In this document: positions 23,601 through 35,023 of the stretch, piece after piece
Numbering within the stretch: position 1 is the first letter of the stretch
How the letters are laid out: every line of letters begins with the position of its first letter
NCBI GenBank assembly: GCA_030737835.1
Contig: JAUJYN010000029.1
Span: 1,786,871-1,850,870, forward strand
Reading direction: 5' to 3'
DNA length: 64,000 bases
Source: Acorus gramineus
Lineage: Eukaryota > Streptophyta > Magnoliopsida > Acorales > Acoraceae
Notes under the pieces: model-generated
What the model saw: the letters and a program-made list of their open reading frames with translations, nothing else
Databases searched by the model: none
What the model was told of the DNA's origin: nothing
Translations under genes and position numbers: made by a program

Positions 23601-24919
23601 ACGACCGGAGTCTGACTGATATCTGCCCGCAGTGGTGCATCCTCCTCAGCAATGTACGCCAGAAAACCCTCACATCCTCCCTGAAGGAGTCTCCACGCCT
23701 GGATGGATGACACGAACCCCAAAGGGGCTATGTCCCGATCGCCCACGAACTGGAAAGATCTCTGACCAGGGATGTGGAAAGACACCGACTTCACAAAATA
23801 GTCGATACTGGCGTGGCTAGCTGAGAGCCAATCCATTCCCAGGATGGCATCGAAGTCCGTCATGGCGAGCTCTACCAACTCTAATGGAAACTCATGCTCC
23901 GCAATCGCCACGGTACACCCCCGGTAAACAGAACGGAGGAGAATACGGTCTCCGACGGGCAATGATATCTCCAGCATAACATCAAGAGGGGCGGACACCA
24001 CGCCCATCCGTCTCGCGAAAACGGGACACGAACGAGTGCGTGGCTCCGGAATCAAATAGCACATATGCAGGAAGCTGGGAGATCAGAACAATACCTCGGA
24101 CAACGCTACCCGAAGCCTGCGCCTCCTCGGCTGTAAGTGCTGCAACACGACCCTGAACAAGCTGCGGCTGAGGAGCAGGGGCACGCCTCGCAGGCTGCAC
24201 TGGCTGCCTCCTCTGGTCAACTCGGCCACCCTGTGGCTGCTGCTGCTGGCGCGGCTGCTGCTGTAGCTGCTGCTGCGGCTGCTGTCGAGGCACAGGGGGT
24301 CGGCCAGCATCAGGGCAATCATAGGAAATATGTCCGACCCGCTGGCAATGGTAACAACGTCGCGTCTCCGGTCGCCTAGCCTGGACTGGTACTGCAGCAA
24401 TGGGTGCTGGACCTCGCACTGGCACCACATCGACTGGAGTAGCGGCGGCCGCTGGCTGATCAAAGCGGGGCCGCTTGCTCTTGCGACGTCCCTGGTCCTG
24501 GCTCCTGGGGGGCCTCTGGTCTGCAGAAGGGGTTTGAACCCCCAAAGGAACCCCAAGGTCTCGCTCAACTGTCCTCGCACGAGACACCAAGTCTGAGTAC
24601 CTCGAGAACGCCTGTGAGGTGACGTGCACCCTGATGGTGCTAATGAGACCCATCTCGAAACGACGGCATCGCGTCTCCTCATCCATCACTAAGGCGGGGG
24701 CGAACCGAGAAAGCCTCGTGAAACGTGTAGAGTAATCAGCGACTGACATGGAGCCCTGCGTCAGCTGCTCGAACTCTCGCATCACGATCTGGCGTGTCAA
24801 AAATGGGAAGTACTCCTCCAGAAAGTAACTCTGGAATCCAGCCCATAGAAGTCGCCCCACACCCTCGGGATGTCCACAGATCAGGTAGCCCACCACTTGG
24901 CGGCGCTACCCTTCAACAT

Positions 24920-27475
24920 TGTTATATATGTGTCACTTTTAGCCTTTTGGTCACCTTAGGGACATTTCTGGCAGTTTTCCAACTTTTTGTTTTTTTATCA
25001 GAACCGCTAAAATTTTGGACTTTTAGCTATCTTCATGAGTTCGAGAACTCCGATTGAAAATATAACTGCACATTATGTGTCCTGGTGCCATTTTGAACCA
25101 CTCACGAAAATTTCATCAAATTCTGATAACGTTTCAGAATTTGACAGTTCTGAATCGTATCCGGGTTTTGACTGAGTGGGAATGTCAAAGGGGGGACTTG
25201 ACCAAGTCAAAGAAGACTTGGACCAAGTCAAATTTGACCATTGACTTGGTCAAATACTTTTGTTTTTTTGTGTGGTTGGGTTGACTCAAAGTCAAGCCCA
25301 CCAAACCCTAATTGTTCTAAGTGTGTGAGTGTGTGTGTGTGTGTGTGTCACTAGTGTTGGGCGTCCCCCTTCTCTTCTCTCTCTCTCACACACACTCCAT
25401 CTCTCCCTCTTCTTTCCTTTGTTTCTCCCATTAGAGGTAGTAGAAGAAGAAGAAAAGGAAAACCCTAGAAGGGAAAAAGAGAGGTATGTGTGTGATCTAC
25501 CTTTGTATGGTTTTTGTTTTGATTTCCCTTTCTCTACCTCCCTCTCATGGCTTCCCCCACCTCTGTTTTCAGCCATCTTTAGGCCTTGAGAGTGGCTGAG
25601 GTGGTGGTGGTCTTGGTGGTGGCGGTTGTGGCGGTTTGGTGCGCAAAGGGCACCCGAGCTTCCTCCCTTTTTCCTTTCCCTCCTTGTTGGTAAGTCTTCC
25701 TCCTCCCCTAGCTTGTTTAGATGATTGATTAGGGTGTTTAAATGGTTATGCATGCTTTGCATAGGTGGTAGGGGGTGGAAGGGGCTCGGGCTCGCGCGCG
25801 GAGCCATCCGCGCGCAACGGCGCGCTGGCGGGCGTGCACGCGTACACGCAGACGCGCGGGCGTGCGCGCTGGCGTGCCCCCGGGGTGCTACGCGGGGGTG
25901 CAGTGCACGCGGGTACGCGCTGGGCTGGACTCGCGGTGCGCGCGAGCGTGCGCTCGGGCAGGGGCGCGGCAGTGCGCCAGGGGCGCAGGGGCGCATGCGT
26001 GCGTGCGCATTCGTGCGTGCGCGTGCGGGGGCCATGCGTATTGCTGCCCGAGGGTTCGGGAGAGTGTCGGGGCACTCGGACTCGCTTGCGTACGCGCGTG
26101 CTCGCATGCGTGCGAGTCCGTATGCATGCTTGTCCGAGTATTGGGTATTTCTAGTAAATTTCGTGTGTATTTGTGTAGTTTACTCACCATATTGAATGCC
26201 CATGTCTTGCAGATCTTGACGGACGGTCACGCAACGACCCGGGTTTCGGTGAGTGGGTCAATCCAACCCAGTAGGGAGGCGTTCGATGCACGTAGGCGTG
26301 CATTGCCCTCCCCTGGGGCACCATAATTGTATATTAACTTGTGATAAATGGAAAACTATGCAATGCATGATTAATATGATGTAACCATGCCACATTAGAC
26401 CTTGTATGCTAGGGATATGCACTCATATATCATGTATAGAGGCCCATACATGCCTAGACACCATGTCCCTGTATTGGAAAGCCCCGATCTATGCATGTTT
26501 CCCATTTAGTTTAATTTGTTTAAATCAAATGAGAACATATTGTTATAAGCATGCCTTAGAGAATATTATAACCTTGTTGTTATAATATATGTTTCCCCGC
26601 ATCTTAGTTATGCGCCCTGGAGGAATTCTTGAGAATTCATGACATTAGTGTTACAAATCGTTGTCGACGGATCCAAGAGGATCGTATCCGTATGAGTAGG
26701 CTGTCTTCTCCTTTTGGTTGGATCCGAGTAGGGACTCCCCGGCGTTGGAAAGCTGACCTGACAGAGGGCTCCCATCTGTAGGTACCTCCGATGCGTCGGA
26801 CAGTGCTGATCGTGGGAGTATACCAGGTAGAGGCTACGGAGTGTGGGAGAGGCTACCGGTGGACCAGGGTGGAGAGCGGTCTAGTCTGAAAAGGCCCATG
26901 TCACCCCCTTAAAGGGTAAGGGTGAGGGTGGGGTGGGTCGGCGATGTTACGACCCACTAACTTGTGTAGTTACTCCCGTTTAGGGACTATAATTATTTAA
27001 GGTTAATATGAGTTGTGTTGCATAGATTGTGCCATTCACTGAGCGTGTGGCTCACCCCTCGCATATTCTTTTCCTCCAGTTGTATCTGAGTCGGATCTGA
27101 AGGAGGAGCTCCCCGAGGCACCACAGCAGTAGCGGAGCAGCGTCACGTTTTGGGTTCTGCGAGTGAGAGGCCATCAGCATCCCCTTCTTGATTGTATGTA
27201 TTGTTATCCGTGCTTGGGCACACACTTGTATTTGGATGTCATTGTTTATATTGGCTCTCACAGGACAGTTGATTATGTATTCGGGTCTGTAATATGTCTT
27301 TGAATTACAGACTCAGTCGTTTAAGCTTCCGCTATATGTATATATATTATGTCAGCTCATTATTGTCTGTTTTCATTTTCGATGTTGTTTAGAGTATTTT
27401 ATTGATCTCCTGTATAGACTGCTGATATTATATATATTTGCCACGTATCGGGGACGGCCGCCCTGGGGCGTGACA
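24920..27475 (+). repeat. A 5' LTR
   Basis: This 2556-bp LTR runs TGTTATATATG...GGGCGTGACA. Splice-like signals in order are a donor AGGTATGTG (GT at 25484), acceptor TTTTCAG ending 25572, donor TTGGTAAGT (GT at 25690), acceptor CTTGCAG ending 26212, donor GGTGAGTGG (GT at 26249) and acceptor CCTCCAG ending 27079. A CpG-dense block (about 25785-26140) lies inside the second intron-like interval. A 10-bp-arm hairpin is at 26563-26588. A (GT)n run lies at about 25322-25348. Confidence 0.95.
26213..26248 (+). other. Conserved 36-nt segment between splice-like signals
   Basis: The segment begins ATCTTGACGGACGG and ends GGGTTTCG, flanked by TTGCAG and GTGAGTGG. Segments of exactly 36 nt with the same flanks occur in the C 5' LTR (2857-2892), A 3' LTR (33753-33788), H 5' LTR (46752-46787), L (62869-62904) and, on the minus strand, B. 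The S, G and F versions are 36-39 nt. Confidence 0.8.
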
Positions 27476-27480
27476 AAAGT

Positions 27481-27492
27481 TGGTATCAGAGC
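27481..27492 (+). other. Primer binding site of A
   Basis: TGGTATCAGAGC, complementary to the initiator Met-tRNA 3' end, lies five bases after the 5' LTR. Confidence 0.95.
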
Positions 27493-27588
27493 CTGGTCCT
27501 GTCAGAGCCAATTGTTTTCTTAGAGATGAGTCCTAGGATTTCTATATGAGTATTCTGATCCTAGTGTCTGTTTTCTTAGGTTGCTGAT

Positions 27589-30500
27589 ATGCCTCCTCGC
27601 AGAGGAACGTGTGGACGTGGTCCCCCTCGGCCCTTGGAGGTTTCCGAACCTACCAGAGGCGAGGAGTCTACTGGAGGGTCCTCGGCTATGGGGCCAGGAC
27701 CGGCGCAGGAGCCTCCTGCATGGGAGCGTGCTTACGCTCGTATCGCAGATCTAGTGGAGACTCAGACTAGGGCACTGGAGGCCCAGACTAGGGCGTTAGC
27801 TGAGCAGGCACGAGAGATCCAGGAGCTGCGGATGGCCCGCGAGGCAGTTCCACAGGTCCCCTTGGTGGCAGATCCACCGGTGGTGCCCGAGGTACCCCCT
27901 GTCCCAGTGGTGATTCCGGTGGTGGGAGTTCAGGATCCCCTAGAGAGGGAGGTGGAGCTAGAGGCTGCAGCACGAGTGCATCAGAGCGGCCTCACTGCCT
28001 TTCTGAAGCTCCACCCTCCCGAGTTCCATGGCCAGACGGACCCCCTTGCCCCTGAGCGTTGGTTGATGGAGGTAGACAAGATCTTCTCGACCATGCACTG
28101 CACCGACCGCCAGCGTGTCTCACTGGCCACCTTCATGTTGAAGGGTAGCGCCGCCGACTGGTGGGCTACCCGATCGGTGGACATCCCCGAGGGAGTGGAG
28201 CGACTTCTATGGGCTGGGTTCCGGAGGTACTTTCTGGAGGAGTACTTCCCGTTTTCGACACGCCAGATCGTGATGCGAGAGTTCGAGCAGCTGACGCAGG
28301 GCTCCATGTCAGTCGCTGACTACTCCACACGTTTCACGAGGCTTTCCCGGTTCGCCCCCGCCTTGGTGATGGATGAGGAGACGCGATGCCGTCGTTTCGA
28401 GATGGGTCTCATTAGCACCATCCGGGTGCATGTCACCTCACAGGCGTTCACGAGGTACTCAGACTTGGTGTCTCGTGCGAAGACAGTCGAGCGAGACCTT
28501 GGGGTCCCTTTGGGGGTTCCAACCCCTTCTGCAGACCAGAGGCCCCCCAGGAGCCAGGACCAGGGACATCGCAAGAAGAAGCGGCCCCGCTTTGATCAGT
28601 CAGCGGCCGCCGCTACTCCAGTCGATGTGGTGCCAGCGCGAGGTCCAGCACCCATTGCGGCAGTACCAGTCCAGGCCAGGCAACCGGAGATGCGGCGCTG
28701 TTACCATTGTCAGCGCGTCGGGCATATTTTATATAATTGCCCTGATGCTGGCCGACCCCGTGTGCTGCACCAGCAGCAGCAGCTGCAGCAGCAGCAGCCA
28801 CGCCAGCAGCAGCAGCCACAGCGTCAGCAGCAGCAGCCACAGGGTGGCCGAGTTGACCAGAGGAGGCAGCCAGTGCAGCCTGCGAGGCGTGCCCCTGCTC
28901 CTCAGCCGCAGTTTGTTCAGGGTCGAGTTGCAGCACTTTCAGCCGAGGAGGCGCAGGCTTCGGGTAGCGTGGTCCGAGGTATTGTTTTGATCTCCCAGCT
29001 CCCTGCATATGTGTTATTTGATTCCGGAGCCACGCACTCGTTCGTGTCTCCCGTTTTTGCGAGACGGATGGGCGTGGTGTCCGCCCCTCTTGATGTTATG
29101 CTGGAGATATCATTGCCCGTCGGAGACCGTATTCTCCTCCGTTCTGTTTACCGAGGGTGTACCGTGGTGATTGCGGAGCATGAGTTTCCAGTAGAGTTGG
29201 TAGAGCTCGCCATGACGGACTTCGATGCCATCCTGGGAATGGATTGGCTCTCAGCTAGTCACGCCAGCATCGACTGTTTTGCGAAGTCGGTGTCTTTCCA
29301 CCTTCCGGGTCGGAGATCTTTCCAGTTCGTGGGCGATCGTGACATAGCCCCTTTGGGGTTCGTGTCATCCATCCAGGCGTGGAGACTCCTTCAGGGAGGA
29401 TGTGAGGGCTTTCTGGCGTATATTGCTGAGGAGGATGCACCACTGCGGGCAGATATCAGTCAGACTCCGGTCGTGGTGGAATATCCGGAGGTTTTCCCCG
29501 ATGATCTTCCGGGATTACCGCCGGATCGCGCGATCGAGTTTGAGATTAATCTAATTCCGGGGACCGAGCCGATTTCGAGAGCTCCGTACCGGATGGCCCC
29601 AGCAGAGCTGAAGGTGCTCAAGGAGCAGTTGGAGGAGTTGCTCGAGAAGGGCTTCGCACGTCCGAGTGTTTCTCCGTGGGGAGCCCCTGTTTTGTTCGTT
29701 CGGAAGAAGGACGGTTCGCTGCGTCTTTGTATTGATTACAGGCAGCTGAACAAGCGGACCGTGAAGAACAAGTACCCCTTGCCACGGATTGACGATCTGT
29801 TTGACCAGCTCCAGGGAGCGCGTGTCTTTTCTAAGATCGATCTCCGTTCGGGCTACTATCAGCTGAAGATCCGGGAGTCAGATATTCCGAAGACGGCCTT
29901 TCGTACCCGTTATGGGCACTACGAGTTCCGAGTACTGCCGTTTGGGTTGACGAATGCGCCGGCAGCCTTCATGGATCTGATGAACCGGGTGTTTCGGCCC
30001 TTCCTCGACTCCTTCGTAGTAGTCTTCATCGATGATATTCTGGTGTACTCGAGGAGTCTTGAGGAGCACGCTGACCATCTCCGCACTGTCTTGGAGACTT
30101 TGGCCCGACATCAGTTGTTCGCCAAGTTCAGTAAGTGCGAGTTTTGGTTGGAGCGTATGGCCTTTCTAGGCCACGTGATTTCCGGCGAGGGTATATCTGT
30201 GGACCCGGACAAGACGCTCGCCGTGTCGAATTGGCGTCGACCGTCGAACCCCACAGAGATTCGGAGCTTCCTGGGTTTGGCGGGTTATTATCGGAGGTTT
30301 GTCGAGGGTTTCTCGAAGATAGCTGTTCCTCTGACCCGCCTCACTCGGAAGGATGTCCGGTTCGAGTGGTCCCCATCTTGCGAGGAGAGCTTCCTGGAGT
30401 TGAAGCGAAGGCTCACCTCAGCGCCAGTTCTTACCATTCCGTCTGGGAGTGGTGGATTCGCAGTCTACTCCGATGCATCGCGGCTGGGTGTGGGTTGCGT

Positions 30501-32359
30501 CCTGATGCAGTACGGTAAGGTTGTGGCTTACGCGTCGCGTCAGTTGAAGCCCCATGAGCAGAATTACCCCACCCACGATTTAGAGTTAGCAGCGATCATC
30601 TTTGCGCTGAAGATGTGGAGGCACTACCTCTATGGCGAGGAGTTCGAGCTCTTCACTGATCACAAGAGCTTGACTTACTTGCAGTCCCAGCCGGAGCTCA
30701 ACATGCGTCAGAGACGTTGGGTCGAGTTCCTGAAGGACTATGATTGTGACATCGCTTACCATCCGGGTAAGGCGAATGTCGTGGCCGATGCTCTCAGCAG
30801 GCAGCCCTTGGGCATGGCCGCCCACTTGGCTGTACGTCGTTGGAGGCTTCTGGAGGAGGCCGCTTGCTGGATCAGCGTTCGAGAGACACCTGCGGGTGGC
30901 TTTTTGGCCAGGCTAGTGGTGCAGCCCGTTCTTCTCGACGAGATCCGCACGGCTCAGGGGCAGGATCCTCACTTTCTAGTCCTCTCTGAAGGCGTCGCCC
31001 GGGGCGAGCGTCCGGACTACCAGATTCGCGAGGACGGAATCCTGCGGTTCAGAGGTCGAGTATGCATTCCTGACGACGCAGAGTTGAAGCAGAAGATCTT
31101 GGACGAGGCCCATCGTTCGAGGTACACAGTGCATCCTGGTGGCACGAAGATGTACAGGGGCCTTCGTCGTGGCTACTGGTGGCGCGGGATGAAGGCGGAT
31201 ATTGGCCGTTTCGTTGCCCGTTGCTTGGTATGCCAGCAGGTGAAGTCGGAACATCAGCGTCCTGCGGGGAAGCTGCAGTCCATTGAGATTCCTCAGTGGA
31301 AGTGGGAGCAGATCACCATGGACTTCGTTTCGGGCTTGCCGAGGTCACGTTCGGGTCGCGATGCCATCTGGGTAATCGTCGACCGACTGACTAAGTCCGC
31401 TCATTTCCTCCCCATTCGACTCACCGATTCTCTGGACACCCTGGCGCAGTTGTTTGTCTCCGAGATTGTTCGTCTCCATGGCACTCCCGTCAGCATCATT
31501 TCTGATAGAGACGCGAGATTTACTTCGAGGTTCTGGCGTAGCCTTCAGCACGCCCTTGGTACGAACCTCCACTTCAGTACAGCGTTTCATCCGCAGACGG
31601 ACGGCCAGTCGGAGAGGACGATTCAGACCCTGGAGGACATGCTGCGAGCTTGCGTTCTCGACTTTGGGGGCAGTTGGGAGAGGCATCTTCCGTTGGTGGA
31701 GTTTGCCTACAACAACAGCTACCACTCGAGTATCCGGATGGCACCATATGAAGCGCTCTATGGCCGCAGCTGCAGGTCCCCCTTGTGTTGGGACGAGGTC
31801 GGAGAGCGCCAGTTGGAGGGACCAGAGATCATCCACCAGACCTCAGAGATGGTCAAGACGATTCGTGAGCGTATCCAGTCGCTCAGAGCCGTCAGAAGAG
31901 CTACGCCGATCGTCGTCGCCGTGAGCTCGCCTTCGAGGTTGGTGACCATGTTTTCCTGAAGGTGTCCCCGATGAAGGGCATCTTCCGTTTCGGTGTGCGG
32001 GGCAAGCTGAGTCCGCGTTTCATTGGGCCGTTTCTCATCCTCGAGCGGGTTGGAGAGGTGGCCTATCGCATAGCCCTGCCCCCACAGTTGGCTCAGCCCA
32101 TGACGTCTTCCATGTCTCGCAGCTGAGGCGTTACGTCCACGATCCTGCTCACGTTATTCCGTTCGAGCCGCTCGTCTTCGAGCCGGACTTGTCATTCGTG
32201 GAGCAGCCGATCGAGATCCTGGACCGACGCGAGAAGAGGCTCCGCACCAAGACCGTCCAGCTGGTTAAGGTGCGATGGCAGCACCGTTCTGGTGCCGAGG
32301 CCACTTGGGAGCGCGAGGACGCCATGCGTGGCGCATATCCGCATCTTTTCCCTTCCTAG
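27589..32359 (+). CDS. A gag-pol polyprotein region (gag, protease, RT, RNase H, integrase, chromodomain)
   Basis: This is a single long gag-pol frame, the usual Tekay arrangement. The start [13 protein letters not shown] sits ten bases after an acceptor-like TTTTCTTAG. Parts are the gag core (about 27990-28500), the CCHC knuckle (28699-28740), a Gln-rich linker (about 28770-28850), the aspartic protease DSGATHSF (29020), RT with [13 protein letters not shown] and [11 protein letters not shown] (active aspartates near 30028-30036), RNase H with [10 protein letters not shown] (near 30465), the integrase zinc motif (about 31110-31240), the integrase core with MDFVSGLP (31318), ISDRDARF (31498) and TDGQSER (about 31595-31615), and a chromodomain ending in PHLFPS at 32359. 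The product would assemble a virus-like particle, copy its RNA and integrate near silent chromatin. It looks nearly whole, with about one break; it is treated as a fossil. Confidence 0.93.
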
Positions 32360-32394
32360 ATGTTTTTGTATTAATTTTGTGGACAAAATTTCCT

Positions 32395-32407
32395 AAGGGG
32401 GGAAGAA
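32395..32407 (+). other. Polypurine tract of A
   Basis: AAGGGGGGAAGAA lies directly before the 3' LTR TG at 32408. Confidence 0.95.
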
Positions 32408-35023
32408 TGTTATATATGTGTCACTTTTAGCCTTCTGGTCACCTTTGGGACATTTCTGGCAGTTTTCTAACTTTTTCTTTTTTGATCGGAACCGCTAAAA
32501 TTTTGGACTTTTAGCTATCTGCATGAGCTCGAGAACTCCGATTGAAAATCTAACTGCACATTATGTGTCCTGGTGCCATTTCGAACCACTCACGAAAATT
32601 TCATCGAATTCCGGTAACGTCTTAGAATTTGGCAGTTCCGAATCGTATCCGGGTTTTGACCGAGTGGGAATGTCAAAGGGGGGACTTGACCAAGTCAAGG
32701 AGACTTGGACCAAGTTAAATTTGACCATTGACTTGGTCAAATCCTTTTATTTTTTTGTGTGGTTGGGTTGACTCAAAGTCAAGCCCACTAATTGTTCTAA
32801 GTGTGTGAGTGAGTGTGTGTGTGTGTGTGTGTCACTAGTGTTGGGCGTCCCCCTTCTCTTCTCTTCTCCATCTCTCTCACACACTCCATCTCTCCCTCTT
32901 CTTTGTTTCTCCATTAGAGGTAGTAGAAGGAGAAGAAAAAGAAAACCCTAGAAGGGAAAAAGAAAGGTATGTGTGTGATCTACCTTTGTATGGTATTTGT
33001 TTTGATTTTCCTTTCTCTACCTCCCTCTCATGGCTTCCCCCCCCTGTTTCAGCCATTTTTAGGGCTTGAGAGTGGCTGAGGTGGTGGTGGTCTTGGTGGT
33101 GGCGGTTGTGGCGGTTTGGTGCGCAAAGGGCACCCGAGCTTCCTCCCTTTTCCCTTCCCTCCTTGTTGGTAAGTCTTCCTCCTCCCCTAGCTTGTTTAGA
33201 TGATTGATTAGGGTTTTTAAATGGTTATGCATGCTATGCATAGGTGTTAGAGGGTGTGGGTGGACTGAGGAGGGGGTGGAAGGGGCTCGGGCGAGCGTGC
33301 GGAGCCATTTGTGCGCGTGCGCGCGCGTTTGCACGCGCAGATGGGGGCGCTGGCGGGCGCGCGTGCGTACGCGTAGACGCGCGGGCGTGCGCGCAGGGTG
33401 CTGCGCGGGCGCGCAGTGCGCGCGGGTACGCGCTGGGCTGGACGCGCGGTGCGCTCGAGCGTGCGCGCGGGCGCGGCAGCGCGTCTGGGTGCGCGGGCAA
33501 GGGCGCGGTAGTGTGCCGGAGGCGTAGGGGAGCATGCGTGCGTGCGCATTCGTGCGTGCGCGTGCGGGGGGCCATGCGTGTGGCTGCCCGAGGGTTCGGG
33601 TGGGTGTCGGGGCACTCGGACTCGCGTGCGTACGCGCGTGCTCGCATGCGTGCGAGTCCGTATGCATGCTTGTCCGAGTATTGGGTATTTCTAGTAAATT
33701 TCGTATGTATATGTGTAGTTTACTCACCATATTGAATGCCCATGTCTTGCAGATCTTGACGAACGGTCACGCAACGACCCCGGTTTCGGTTAGTGGGTCA
33801 ACCCAACCTAGTAGGGAGGCGTTCGATGCACGTAGGCATGCATTGCCCTCCCCTGGGGCACCATAATTGTATATTAACTTGTGATAAATGAAAAACTATG
33901 CAATGCATGATTAATATGATGTAACCATGCCACATTAGACCTTGTATGCTAGGGATATGCACCCATATATCATGTATAGAGGCCCATACATGCCTAGCCA
34001 CCATGTTCCCTGATTGTAAAAGCCTCGATCTACGCATGATTCCCATTTAGTTTAATTTGTTTAAATCAAATGAGAACATATTGTTATAAGCATGCCTTAG
34101 AGAATATTATAACCTTGTTGTTATAATATATGTTTCCCCGCATCTTAGTTATGCGCCCTGGAGGAATTCTTGAGAATTCGTGACATTAGTAGTGTTACAA
34201 ATCGTTGTCGACGGATCCAAGAGGATCGTATCCGTGTGAGTAGGCTGTCTTCTCCCTTTGGTTGGATCCGAGTAGGGACTCCCCGACGTTGGAAAGCTGA
34301 CCTGACAGAGGGCTCCCATCTGTAGGTACCTCCGATGCGTCGGACAGTGCTGATCGTGGGAGTATACCAGGTAGAGGCTACGGAGTGTGGGAGAGGCTAC
34401 CGGGTGGACCAAGGGTGGAGAGCAGTCTAGTCTGAAAAGGCCCATGTCACCCCCTTAAAGGGTAAGGGTGAGGGTGGGGTGGGTCGGCGATGTTACGACC
34501 CACTAACTTGTGTAGTTACTCCCGTTTAGGGACTATAATTATTTAAGGTTAATATGAGTTGTGTTGCATAGATTGTGCCATTCACTGAGCGTGTGGCTCA
34601 CCCCTCGCATATTCTTTTCCTCCAGTTGTATCTGAGTCGGATCTGAAGGAGGAGCTCCCCGAGGCACCACAGCAGTAGCGGAGCAGCGTCACGTTTTGGG
34701 TTCTGCGAGTGAGAGGCCATCAGCATCCCCTTCTTGATTGTATGTATTGTTATCCGTCCTTGGGCACACACTTGTATTTGGATGTCATTGTTTATATTGG
34801 CTCTCACAGGACAGTTGATTTGTATTCGGGTCTGTAATATGTCTTTGAATTACAGACTCAGTCGTTTAAGCTTCCGCTATATGTATATATATTATGTCAG
34901 CTACATTATTGTCTGTGTTGTCATTTTCGATGTTGTTTAGAGTATTTTATTGATCTCCTGTATAGACTGCTGATATTATATATATTTGCCACGTATCGGG
35001 GACGGCCGCCCTGGGGCGTGACA
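32408..35023 (+). repeat. A 3' LTR
   Basis: This 2616-bp LTR has the same plan as the 5' LTR: 36-nt segment at 33753-33788, CpG-dense block about 33285-33665, (GT)n run near 32806-32832. It ends GGGCGTGACA and is followed by the target duplication aacat and then B gag. Where the two LTRs differ in the first 330 bases, the 3' copy mostly keeps C or G. Confidence 0.95.

Larger units (their letters stand above)
24920..35023 (+). mobile_element. Element A: nearly whole Tekay chromovirus
   Basis: A consists of 5' LTR 24920-27475, primer site 27481-27492, gag-pol 27589-32359, polypurine tract 32395-32407 and 3' LTR 32408-35023. The target duplication aacat is perfect at 24915-24919 and 35024-35028 and lies in the gag of B. 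The element looks almost whole, with about one break in coding sequence. LTR identity by eye is high in the last 1.3 kb and lower (roughly 5-6% different) in the first 330 bases. An average of a few percent suggests an age of one to a few million years at usual plant rates. Confidence 0.96.

Noticed and set aside
26623-26638. Heat-shock element in the LTR (GAATTCTTGAGAATTC)
   Set aside because: The GAA and TTC blocks do not keep the five-base alternation of the consensus, so I list it only as a palindrome.
27481-27492. tRNA gene fragments at the TGGTATCAGAGC sites
   Set aside because: These are primer binding sites only. No cloverleaf sequence surrounds them.
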